Shown here: positions 12,579 through 22,215 of the stretch, piece after piece | Layout of the letters: the number at the start of each line of letters is the position of its first letter | How positions within the stretch are numbered: position 1 is the stretch's first letter | NCBI RefSeq assembly: GCF_963678635.1 | Contig: NC_087064.1 | Coordinates: forward strand, 60,270,338 to 60,334,337 | Length of the DNA stretch: 64,000 nt | Source of the DNA: Symsagittifera roscoffensis | Taxonomy: Eukaryota > Xenacoelomorpha > Acoela > Convolutidae | Reading direction: 5' to 3' | Program-made: the position numbers and the translations under genes | The notes under the pieces: generated by a model | The model's database searches: none | Seen by the model: only the letters and a program-made list of their open reading frames with translations | What the model was told of the DNA's origin: nothing

Positions 12579-13450
12579 GTCAAATTACTGTACTCGAAAG
12601 GTCCAGTTGCATTTGGTACCGTAAGAAGTTTTAAAAATGCTGGTCAACTCTCACCAAAAAAAGTTTAAAACTATCTGCGATCTCAATCATCGCATACAAA
12701 GTATGGAAACATATCCTCGCTCGAAAGTGATCGTTATTGATATTAAAAAAATTTGGTCCCTTGACTCGGCATATGTGGGTAAATTGGCCATGTTTAACCG
12801 AGGGGTACGATATTAATTAGTTGCTGTCAATTGTCTATCTCGCTACTTACGAGTGGAACCCCTGAAGACCAAATATGCTAAACAAACAGCCAATGCTTTC
12901 AAAAAAAACATCAGAACAAAACAACCTCGAAAGGTTTGGGTTGACAAAGGCACAATGTTTAAAGTAGAATTCAAAAAAATATGTACCTAACGAGAAATCG
13001 TCAAATACAGCTCTCACAGTGAAAAAAAATCAGCATTTGCCGAAGGAAACATTCGATCGCTCAAAAGTTTTATCTACAAAAACTTGGAGTTTGAATGGAT
13101 ATACAGTTATATTGAAAAACTACAGAGTTTTGTTCAGATGATCAACTAACGTGTGAATAGGGTAACAAAATTAGCTTCAAACAAGGTCACGCGAAAGCAT
13201 GTACAAGCTTTAACATTAATGATTTCAAACAGTTCGACAAAATTGGTGCAAAAACCAAAGTTTTATGTTGGCAACCATGTGCCAATTGCGAACACTGACT
13301 TGCCTTTTAAAAAAGATTACAAGCTGAATTTTCCAGACAAGGTTTTTGAAATAATTGCCATTACTACTGTGAACCCTTCAACATAGAGTCTTCTTGATGC
13401 AGAGAAGAAAGAAACCAACGGAAATTTTTAGGAAAAAGAACTTAGTTTGA
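12579..13450 (+). pseudogene. Polinton/Maverick integrase (retroviral-type DDE), decayed
   Basis: This is the remains of an rve-type integrase of the Polinton class, related to the C. elegans transposon-derived protein F54H12.3. The N-terminal part (VKLLYSKGPVAFG) is frame-shifted relative to the core. From 12715 one frame runs to about 13450 through five in-frame stops, at 12814, 12988, 13147, 13384 and 13429. The catalytic triad is still visible: D in WSLDSAYV, D in VWVDKGTMF, E in SAFAEGNIRSLK. A C-terminal SH3-like/DNA-binding portion follows (KFYVGNHVPIA, then DKVFEI). The core is colinear with known Polinton integrases, but the gene is dead. Confidence 0.82.
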
Positions 13451-13477
13451 TTGGAAAAAAGGCAGATTTTGACAAAA

Positions 13478-14240
13478 ATGGGCGACGTTGAGTTTACTGC
13501 ACAAATGATATCAACAGCACCAATGTAATATTCCCCATACAACCCTCTGGCCAGTGTTAGAAGTTTTTTTAATAGCTTTAGACTGAGATTGGAGAGTTGC
13601 TCTCTCCGAAATAATTATCCCAACGAAATTGAACAAAGTTACTGATCAAGAACTTTTTTAGCTCAGAGCATCCGAAGTAGTAGCAAATAAATTCAACGCT
13701 AGTAATCGGAATACAATTTCCAAGCCTTATTATGGAGAACGTTTTTATCAAATCACGAGAATAAACTTCTATAGAACAACTGATCAATTAAAAAAAACTC
13801 AAAATCAAATTCATTTCGATGCAATTTCTCACGAAATCGCAACTAGCATGAGCAATTGGATGAATGCAAATGAAAGAAACTAATTTCCAAGTCCCCAAAT
13901 ACCCAGCCCTTCAGACTATAACGCAAAATTTGACGAGAACGGTGAACATCACATTGGTTTAAAAATGATACCCTCCTTCGATGCACCTTGAGGGAAGCGA
14001 ACTGTACGAATCTCATTTCCCATATGACTCATCTAGTGGGACAAGTCTAATTTTTGTCAATATTGACATTATTCAACACCGAAATGTTGGAGATGCGAAG
14101 GCCTTATTGTTACGCGTCATTCATTCAAATAGACGCATCAAAAACCGTAGTGCCTGCAGCATTGAATCTAACCATCAAAAAATTTTATTCATTAAGACTT
14201 CATCATTATTTTTCACTTCATCTGTACAATAAATATTAGT
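13478..14240 (+). pseudogene. Polinton penton-like minor capsid protein, decayed
   Basis: A start-like MGDVEFTAQMISTAPM near 13478 runs into stops, and further traces appear in shifting frames (for example FDAISHEIATSMSNWMNAN near 13818). The best preserved part is the C-terminal segment at 13981-14232. Its IFVNIDIIQHRNVGDAKALL resembles the conserved segment of Polinton minor capsid (penton) proteins that precedes their closing beta strands. Its position directly after the integrase fits Polinton gene order. Confidence 0.6.
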
Positions 14241-14382
14241 ACAGTTGCGACAGACACTGGAAGATTAGTTTCTTTTGTAGTAACTGTTAAAGTTGTAGTG
14301 ACGCAAAAATTCATGCAGTTCCATTCCAAACCAATGGAACAGTATCATGCAAAGCAAGCTTCACTCCCTGATTTCTCTGGGC

Positions 14383-14640
14383 CCTACTGACAACGCGGCA
14401 GTGAATTTGAAGCTTTGGCTGCTGGTTTTGGTCGTATTGCTATATCGTTTGCACGAAGGGTTATTCTACCGACAGGGAAAAAATGCACAGAAAAATTTTG
14501 ATTAGTGCAGCGCCTGAACTGATTGATATGAAATTCAAGTCTCCTAAACAAGCATTGAAAAAGACTATAGCAAAAACTGCAAGACAAGAACTCGGCGACA
14601 GACATCAATGTGTAGACTACGAAGAAGAAAGTCTCTAGGA
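14383..14640 (+). pseudogene. Small basic capsid-associated Polinton protein, decayed
   Basis: Two frames carry a short basic and hydrophobic protein. The first, GFGRIAISFARRVILPTGKK, lies near 14425-14485. After a frame change comes ILISAAPELIDMKFKSPK, then QALKKTIAKTARQELG. Polintons encode a comparable small protein between the minor and major capsid genes, sometimes likened to adenoviral core proteins. The role here is inferred from that position. Confidence 0.5.
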
Positions 14641-14719
14641 GTTAAAAAAAAGAAAACAACAAACAACCCTTCGAAGAAAAAGAAGAACAGCGTGAAGTCG
14701 AGCAGAATTTTTCTCAAAC

Positions 14720-15790
14720 ATAAAAAACTGTCGCTAACTTGTTACTCAATGAAGCTAAACATAGCTCTCTGGTTTTGTTTGAAAAGCAACCTGGTTTGGT
14801 TGTTTTGAAAGTCTTTTTGAACAAAAATTTGAACCTGTCTATTCACCTAATGGACCAATGCTTGATTTTGAAATAACCGGTGACCGTAACATCTTTGTTG
14901 AGCTGCAAAAATCTATTTGGAAATACGATGCAAATTAACAAAAGCAAATGGAGCTGGTTTGAGATACGACAACACTGATAATAATGTCTCTGATTCACCG
15001 TTCCTCGTGAACAACTCCTTGTATTGCCTTTTCTCTGACTGTACCCTCTCTGCTAATGGACTCAAAATCTGAAAAGGTCATAGTAACTTTGCGCAGAAAA
15101 GTTTTATTGGAACATAATTTTCTAACAGCAAAGGAGCCAAGGACTCAAGGCTCAAGTGTCAGGGATATCGTTTTGAAAACGATCCTGCTGCGATAGACGC
15201 AGTTGGTTTAACTTCTCAAGGAGAATTGGTCTGCGAATCGAGGGAATTTTGGTTTAGCTTGTCACAGATATCTTTGCTTGTGAACCGACCGGTGAGACAA
15301 AATATAATAGCAATGAGCACCAATAATGCATTTCTTGGAACAAACCGGACGAATCCTTTTCATTATCAAAAATTGGATTGGAACACATTACTTTGAGACG
15401 GAACGTTTTGCCAGTAGCAAGTACACCAATTAGTACACAAGATCATAAACGTCTCTTCAACACACTATCAGCGCTGGTTTTGTTGCACTGCGGGTTGAGA
15501 ATCACTCTGGATAACTACCAATTGCACTCTGTTATGTGTTTCGATCTCACGAGCACCCAGCAGGCATCTGATGACTTCCTGCAACCAGAAATAACTAAGT
15601 GCTCATTTTCGTTTGATCTTCCATTCTCAAACGCTCTGACAGCAAACCTGGAAAGTTTTGATTGGAGTATACGCTCATCCAAGGTATTTATTACACCCGA
15701 CCGCAAAGTTACCAAGAACGTCCTTCCAATTTTCATAGTCTGAAAATGGATGAAATCCAGTTGCATGATCTCAGCCAGAATTGAAAACAT
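14720..15790 (+). pseudogene. Polinton major capsid protein (double jelly roll), decayed
   Basis: Segments colinear with Polinton major capsid proteins (annotated as F54H12.2-like in animals) can be followed through several frames. These are SSLVLFEKQPG near 14770, YSPNGPMLDFEITGDRNIFV near 14840, and SPFLVNNSLYCLFSDCTLSA near 14995. Next come NNAFLGTNRTNPFHYQKLDW near 15323 and FDLTSTQQASDDF near 15540. A final FSNALTANLESFDWSIRSSK leads to TPDRKV near 15705. The last parts lie in an open 121-codon frame (15378-15743). Multiple frameshifts and stops make it a pseudogene. Capsid identity comes from these motifs and from gene order. Confidence 0.68.
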
Positions 15791-15879
15791 CTGAAATATA
15801 AGTATCTTCGAGTATTTGCAGCCGACATTTTTTCACCTCACATCCAAACAATATCATTATGATTGTGAACACTTAAAAA

Positions 15880-16076
15880 TCAGATTCTTCGAGGACATAT
15901 TGGATTGTGATACGCAACAGAAGAAATTTTATACCTTGCTGATTCTCTCAATCTTCCTCTTTGGCAATACACCTTAAAATCAGAGTTTCCGGGGACATAT
16001 TGGATTGTAGTATGCAACAGAAGAAAGGTTTTGTACTTTGCTGATGCTCTCGGTCTTACTCTTTGGCAGTACACCA
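15880..16076. repeat. Two 100 bp direct subrepeats
   Basis: GGACATATTGGATTGT occurs at 15893 and 15993, and the matching continues through CAACAGAAGAA and on to CTTTGGCA and TACACC. A second pair lies in the next large unit at about 17800-18003, and a decayed third unit may exist near 16685. A minus-strand ORF across the pair encodes two ~33-residue repeats, which I take to be a by-product. Confidence 0.75.
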
Positions 16077-17483
16077 ATATCTATAATTTTTCACCAGATC
16101 ACTGAATTGATGACAAATTGTCCCATGCAAGAATCAAGCTCTGCCATGCGCGGTTCTTTTTGTAAAGTTATAGCACATTTGATTTATGATAAAATTTTTT
16201 TATAAGTGATGCTTCTGATTTTGGTCACATAAATGATCGTGTTTTGAAACATTTTCAGATGCTTTCCCATTAACTACTGTTTAAAATGGCTAATTTGTAC
16301 ACTTTTTAGTTTGATTTTTAACACTAGCTTATTTTAGTAAATGACATTTTTACCCAATTGGTAACTGAAAAGCAATTATCCGAGAAACTAGGCTGCTATC
16401 AAAGTACAAAATACAAAATCCATCTATGGGGGATATCACCATACCAGCAACTGGGGTCTCGTTTCAGTACAATTTCCGGACGGGTTTCGAAACGCCGCCT
16501 TTCGGCTGAGAGTCAAGCGCCGTTTGCTTTCCTCTACTAGGATCTCAAGAAATTTTGCTCTGTCTTCAATTTTATAGAAATAAGTTAGGTAAAAGTTTTG
16601 ACACTATTTATACACAAAAACAGACGGAACATACACATTACTCGAACATAAACAAAACTCTGATGTGCCTCTGAAAAAATTTGTTATAGTATGCAGATCC
16701 TCTCGGTCTCCCTTTTTTAAATACAACAACCTCTTTCAAAGGAGAAACGAGAATTTCAATCAAGCCATAGAACTGATGACAGGAGCTCCAATGCAAAACT
16801 CAAACGCTACCATAAGTGGTTTTTTTTTGTAAGTAGATTGTATATTTGGTTTTTAGTAGAAACTTTAATGGTGATGCTTCGGATTTTGTATACACTAACA
16901 ATTATGTTTTGAAACGTTTCTTGGCTCATATGCTTTCGCATAAAATAATTTTTTATGTAAAATAGTTTAATTTCATATACACTTCAATTTGTAGATTATT
17001 GCTTACTAAATAGTTTTTTTTTGTCCAAAATGACTGTCAGCAAGGAAGGAAAGGTTGGAAGTAGCGCAGCTCATATTAAGCCAAACTGCAAAAACAACTA
17101 AATTTTTTACATTAATATTTTTTAGTTTTTTAGTTAAATTAGTAAATTACTTGGGGACAATTGCGAATACAAACCATTGCAGAATACATAGGGCTATAAG
17201 TTAAAACTTAATACATGGTGACAATTAGTATTATTTTATGGAGACTTTTGGGTATAAAATGATGCATGGTGACATTTAGGATTATTACCTAGTGACCATT
17301 GTTTATCATATAATACTTGATGACAATTATGATCTATACCTCATGGTCATCCATGTATGACAACCCCTCATCATAGTAAACTATATGCATACTATTTACC
17401 TCCCCAATATATAAATTGAAATAAAATGGCTCAGCGCTGCGTGTACAATACTCGATTCTGATTGGTTGAAAAACCCAGCTTAG

Positions 17484-17539
17484 AACCAAGTTAACGTCCT
17501 CCAACTAAGTCGGTTTAGGTGGAGGATGTTAACTTGGTC
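17484..17539. repeat. 19 bp inverted repeat (strong hairpin), also at 19354-19409
   Basis: The arms at 17484-17502 and 17521-17539 are complementary over 17 of 19 positions, and the other two can form G-T pairs in RNA or cruciform form. The loop is 18 bases. Unit 2 keeps the palindrome with one extra change in the left arm (TTCACG for TTAACG). It could be a structural element of the repeat or a terminal hairpin of an unknown element. Confidence 0.7.
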
Positions 17540-17788
17540 CAAAAATTTAACACGAAAACAAGAGAAGACTTTGCCCACGAATTAAAAAACATTCAATCTG
17601 CCGTACCAAGCAAACTTGGTACCATTCAGACCATTTTAGAATTTGTCTATTTAGATCACTTCAATAGCGCAAACCTCGTAAGTGAAATTGCCGCAAAAAG
17701 TGGTTCAGAAAAATTTATATAAAGTTTAAGAGTTTAAATTTCCACACTGGTGGATCGAATCCTCCATCAGCCATAACAACTTGAAGAT

Positions 17789-19606
17789 CAGTTAGAACAC
17801 TTAAAAAACAGATTCTTCGATGACATATTGGATTGTGATACGCAACAGAAGAGTTTTTATACCTTGCTGATTCTCTCAATCTTCCTCTTTGGCAATACAC
17901 CTTAAAATCAGAGTCTCCGGGGACATATTGGATTGTAGTATGCAACAGAAGAAAGGTTTTGTACTTTGCTGATGCTTTCGGTCTTACTCTTTGGCAGTAC
18001 ACCAATATCTATAATTTTTCATCAGATCACTGAATTGATGACAAATTATCCCATGCGAGAATCAAGCTCTGCCATGCGCGGTTCTTTTTGTAAAGTTATA
18101 GCACATTTGATTTGTGTTAAAAATTTTTTTTATTAGTGATGCTTCTGATTTTGATTACATAAATGTTCGTGTTTTGAAACATTTTCACATGCTTTCCCAT
18201 TAACTACTGTTTAAAATGGCTTATTTGTACACTTTTTAGTTTGATTTTTAACACTAGCTTATTTTAGTAAATGACATTTTTACCCAATTGGTAACTGAAA
18301 AGCAATAATCCGAGAAGCTAGGCTGCTATCAAATTACAAAATACAAAATCCATCTATGGGGGGATATCACCATACCAGTAACTGGGGTCTCGTTTCGGTA
18401 CAATTTACGGACGGGTTTCGAAACGCCGCCTTTCGGCTGAGAGTCAAGCGCCGTTTGCTTTCCTCTACTCGGATCTCAAGAAATTTTGCTCTGTCTTCAA
18501 TTTTATAGAAATAAGTTAGGTACAAGTTTTGACATTATTTATACACAAAAACAGACGGAACATACACATTACTCGAACATAAACAAAACTCTGATATGCC
18601 TCTGAAAACATTTGTTATAGTATGCAGATCCTCTTGGTCTCCCTTTTTTTAAATACAACAACCTCTTTCAAAGGAGAAACGAGAATTTCAATCAAGCCAT
18701 AGAACTGATGACAGGAGCTCCAATGCAAAACTCAAACGCTACCATATGTGGTTTTTTTGTAAGTATATTGTATATTTGGTTTTTAGTAGAAATTTTAATG
18801 GTGATGCTTCGGATTTTGTATACGCTAACGATTATGTTTTGAATTGATTTTGTCTCATATGCTTTCTCATAAAATAATTTTTTATTTTAAAAAGGTTAAT
18901 TTCATATACACTTCAATTTGTAGATTATTGCTTACTAAATAGTTTTTTTGTCCAAAATGTCTGTCAGCAAGGAAGGAAAGGTTGGAAGAGTGCAGGTAGC
19001 GCAGCTCATATTAAGCCAAACTGCAAAGACAACTAAAATTTTCACATTAAAATTTTTTAGTTAAAGTAGTAAATTACTTGGGGACAATTGCGAATACAAA
19101 CCATTGCAGAATACATAGGGCTATAAGTTAAAACTTAATACATGGTGACAATTATTACCTAGTGACCATTGGTTATCATATAATACTTGATGACAATTAT
19201 GATCTATACCTCATGGTCATCCATGTATGACAACCCCTCATCATAGTAAACTATATGCATACTATTTACCTCCCCAATATATAAATTGAAATAAAATGGC
19301 TCAGCGCTGCGTGTACAATACGCGATTCTGATTGGTTGAAAAATCCAGCTTAGAACCAAGTTCACGTCCTCCAACTAAGTCGGTTTAGGTGGAGGATGTT
19401 AACTTGGTCCGAAAAATTTAACACGAAAACAAGAGAAGACTTTGCCCACGAAGTAAAAAACATTCAATCTGCCGCACCAAGCAAACTTGGTACCATTCAG
19501 ACCATTTAAGAATTTGTCTATTTAGATCACTTCAATAGCGCAAACCTCGTAGGTGAAATTGCCGCAAAAAGTGGTTCAGAAAAGTTTATATAGAGTTTAA
19601 TAGTTT
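17789..19606. repeat. 1.9 kb tandem repeat, unit 2 (split by the BEL element)
   Basis: This second unit is colinear with 15867-17788 apart from small indels, such as the loss of about 28 bases near 17245. It is interrupted at 19606 by the LTR element. Its last ~50 bases, including the GGATCGAATCC motif, resume at 28501-28550 on the far side of the insertion. Confidence 0.85.
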
Positions 19607-20042
19607 TGTTAATTGTAAACAATTAAGGTCACCTTTCTCTCAACTTGACTTTTGACATTACAGCCAAGCTGACTGACTCGTTTCTCTCAACTTTTCAAAA
19701 ACAGCATGACTTACAAGGAAATGACAAACTTTCAGGTAAAATAATGTTTCAATTTATACGAAAACTCGGGATTAATATCAACTTTTCTGAATAACCCCCT
19801 TATTAACAGTTCCCCTTTTCTAACGTTCGCCTTTTAGTATTCCCCGTACCATGTAATATAATATCCCTATTTATGATATTATATTTACCTTAGTTTTATC
19901 CCTGATTTACTATTGTATTATTTTTCATGTACTTACTCAACTGATGCCCAACTGCATGGAACTCCTTTGACTCAACCCTTAAAACTACCCTTACTAACAA
20001 TTGGTGTACTACTCTCCTCAGATAAGTTACCCAAATTTTATA
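19607..20042 (+). repeat. 5' LTR (436 bp)
   Basis: It begins TGTTAATTG and ends TTTTATA, so the termini are TG...TA rather than TG...CA. It is the same length as the 3' LTR and differs from it at one site. It should hold the promoter and polyadenylation signals of the element. TATATTTAC-type AT-rich stretches lie near 19880, but I cannot define the start of transcription. Confidence 0.93.
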
Positions 20043-20060
20043 TTGGCGCCCCGAAAAAGT
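20043..20060 (+). promoter_or_regulatory. tRNA primer-binding site
   Basis: TTGGCGCCCCGA follows the 5' LTR directly. Its TGG complements the CCA end of a tRNA, as expected for priming minus-strand synthesis. I do not assign the tRNA. Confidence 0.7.
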
Positions 20061-20379
20061 TTTGATTAGCTCGTTACACTGTGTTTTTTATTCCGCCACA
20101 ACCAAAAATTTATGGTTAGTTACTGTTTTTCCTCCCCAGTTTTTACGTCTGCGGTTTATTATATCTTGTTATAATACTTCCCCATTACAATATTATTTCA
20201 TTTATTTACAGTTAATCGCAGTTTATTTGATTTACATTTAAAAAAAAAAAAGATCAATTATTGCTCTTGATTTCTAAACCCATGTAAACTTTAAACGTTT
20301 CAAATGTTCATAGCCTCATTTACTTTGAATAATGTATTAAGTTATTTTTATCAATTTTCCCCTTTCAATTCGTTTTTTG

Positions 20380-20800
20380 TTGCTTTGCTATTCCGAGTCT
20401 TTTGTGACTCATTTATGAAAAAACTTCAGTTTTCCCGACTCATTTTTCATTCCGTTCAGAGTCTTTATTGCCTTTTGCGTTCCTTTCCGAGTCTTTTCTG
20501 ACTCAATGTTTCATTCCTTTCCGAGTCTTTCTCGACCCATTTGTTGTTCGTTTCCGAGTCTTTCCCTACTCATTCATTCATTCCTTCCGAGTCTTATCTG
20601 ACGCCTTGTATATTCCTTCCGAGCCTTTCTTGGCCCTTTGCTTCCTTCATTGCTTCCTTCCTTCAAGTGTTTTCTGACACTTTTGCTTTCTTATTGCCCG
20701 ACTCCTTGGTTACCTGATTCGAGATCTTTTTGGACTCTCAATTTTCGTCATTGTTCTTCGACATGACATTTGTTTGAGCTTTATCTGAGCTCACTTATTC
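20380..20800 (+). repeat. Degenerate GAGTC...GACTC stem-loop array in the leader
   Basis: About eight short units of the type CCGAGTCTTTTCTGACTCA occur roughly every 40-50 bases. In each, GAGTC and GACTC flank a 5-8 base loop. Sequence between units is T- and C-rich (ATTCCTTCCGAG). The array leads into the larger 126 bp repeat and looks like its older or more diverged relative. Confidence 0.7.
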
Positions 20801-21620
20801 CGCTTGCTTCGAGCCTCACTGGGTTCGTGGCTACATTCGAGCTTCGTCTTAGCTCACCTTATTTTCTGCTTTGAGCCTCTCGGTTCTTGGCTCCTTCCTG
20901 TCGAGCTTTACCTGAGCTCATTTCCTCTGCTGCTTCGAGCCTCACTGGGTTCGTGGCTACATTCGAGCTTCGTCTTAGCTCACCTTATTTTCTCCTTTGA
21001 GCCTCTCGGTTCTTGGCTGCTTCCTATCGAGCTTTACCTGAGCTCATTTCCTCTGCTGCTTCGAGCCTCACTGGGTTCGTGGCTACATTCGAGTTTCGTC
21101 TTAGCTCACCTTATTTTCTGCTTTGAGCCTCTCGGTTCTTGGCTGCTTCCTGTCGAGCTTTACCTGAGCTCATTTCCTCTGCTGCTTCGAGCCTCACTGG
21201 GTTCGTGGCTACATTCCAGCTTCGTCTTAGCTCACCTTATTTTCTGCTTTGAGCCTCTCGGTTCTTGGCTGCTTCCTGTCGAGCTTTACCTGAGCTCATT
21301 TCCTCTGCTGCTTCGAGCCTCACTGGGTTCGTGGCTACATTCGAGCTTCGTCTTAGCTCACCTTATTTTCTGCTTTGAGCCTCTCGGTTCTTGGCTGCTT
21401 CCTGTCGAGCTTTACCTGAGCTCATTCCTCTGCTGCTTCGAGCCTCACTGGGTTCGTGGCTACATTCGAGCTTCGTCTTAGCTCACCTTATTTTCTGCTT
21501 TGAGCCTCTCGGTTCTTGGCTGCTTCCTGTCGAGCTTTACCTGAGCTCATTTCCTCTGCTGCTTCGAGCCTCACTGGGTTCGTGGCTACATTCGAGCTTC
21601 GTTTAGCTCATCAACTGCTT
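20800..21620 (+). repeat. 126 bp tandem repeat array built of four stem-loops per unit
   Basis: Six units start at about 20805, 20932, 21058, 21184, 21310 and 21435, and a seventh partial unit starts at 21561. Spacing is 126 bases, with 127 once and 125 once. Each unit holds four potential hairpins in which GAGCC pairs with GGCT(C) or GAGCT pairs with AGCTC, so the underlying period is about 31 bases. An open frame of 225 codons runs through it only because 126 is divisible by three. A one-base deletion near 21427 breaks that frame, so I do not call it a gene. Confidence 0.85.
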
Positions 21621-21667
21621 CGAACAACTCTAGTTCGTCTCATTCGCTACGCTACAGCGATAAAGGC

Positions 21668-21872
21668 AAGTTGTCCTCTGGGAGGTCAACTGGTATAAGT
21701 GCAAATTTTATTGCACAGGGATAAATCTACGGTATTAGGATAGGTAGGTAAACAGGTACATCAACTTTAGTTGTCCTCTGGGAGGTCAGCAATCACAATT
21801 CGGTCGTCTGCTAAATAGCGACAGGTAGGTAGGTAAATACGTCATCCTCAGTTGTCCTCTGGGAGGTCAACA
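21668..21872 (+). repeat. Three GTTGTCCTCTGGGAGGTCAAC hairpins
   Basis: TTGTCCTCTGGGAGGTCA occurs near 21671, 21770 and 21851. In the first and third copies the ends extend the pairing (GTTG with CAAC), giving a stem with one T-T mismatch and a three-base loop. They sit between the 126 bp array and a GGTA-rich stretch that runs to the start of gag. Confidence 0.7.
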
Positions 21873-22200
21873 CTCATTGGTGCTAATCTTTGCACCCGGT
21901 TTTTTTTTGCCGTTTATACTGGTAATTGGTAGGTAGGTAGGGTCGGTAGGCTGGTAGGACCAGGTAGGTTCTTGGACTAGCTTTAAAATCGCAGTTAATT
22001 GTTAATACCGAGGACACTTTGAACGACCGCTCAATTTTCCCTCGGAGGTAGGTACAAGTGGTAAGGTACAGTGGTAATTGGTTAAACTTTATCCATTATT
22101 TCGCTCCTTCTTACGAGCATCGGTGGTATTCGGTATAAGTTGGTAGGTTGGTAAAGGTAAATTCACATACTGGTATAAGTTGGTAGGTATTGGTTTACGT
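21730..22200 (+). repeat. GGTA-rich leader segment before gag
   Basis: GGTAGGTAGGT and related GGTA motifs occur dozens of times up to the gag start. The motif resembles a 5' splice site (AGGTA), so the stretch could hold redundant splice donors or be simple-sequence expansion. No ORF is supported here. Confidence 0.6.
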
Positions 22201-22215
22201 CTCCTGGTTCAAGGT

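Larger units (their letters stand above)
7485..12698 (+). repeat. Tandem Polinton-derived unit, copy C (~5.2 kb)
   Basis: This is the third copy, offset 7,429 bases from copy A. Unlike A and B it runs without a break into the rest of the integrase gene at 12699 and then into the capsid genes. It therefore marks the original right-hand context of the unit. It has the same recognisable remnants as copy A, each with the same stops, so most inactivating mutations predate the duplication. Confidence 0.88.
15867..17788. repeat. 1.9 kb tandem repeat, unit 1
   Basis: This unit is repeated directly at 17789, with roughly 95% identity by eye. It contains, in order: two 100 bp subrepeats (15880-16075), a GC-rich island around 16425-16545, an AT-rich stretch, a CAAT/TATA-like stretch near 17405, and a strong palindrome at 17484-17539. 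It ends at GGATCGAATCC, which resembles a tRNA B box. No convincing protein is present. The short ORF at 17519 starts at GTG, and its equivalent in unit 2 is frameshifted. Confidence 0.85.

Noticed and set aside
15515-16077. Minus-strand ORFs over the capsid remnant and 100 bp repeats
   Set aside because: The first is a shadow of the plus-strand capsid sequence. The second encodes only the duplicated 100 bp repeat.
16430-16480. 5S rRNA gene or 5S-derived SINE
   Set aside because: Only ACCATACCA and a TCTCGT-like motif match. Their spacing is several bases too short, and the rest of 5S is absent.
17519-17722. 67-codon ORF in the 1.9 kb repeat
   Set aside because: It starts at GTG without a local ATG in a suitable context. 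The equivalent in unit 2 (19390-19593) has a frameshift and a stop.
20804-21481. 225-codon ORF with 42-residue repeats
   Set aside because: The 126 bp DNA repeat is divisible by three, so an open frame persists by chance. It lacks any gene context, is broken by a one-base deletion in the sixth unit, and the DNA signal is the stem-loop structure.
20800-21620. CRISPR-like array
   Set aside because: Repeats are 126 bp and contiguous, with no unique spacers, inside a eukaryotic retrotransposon leader.
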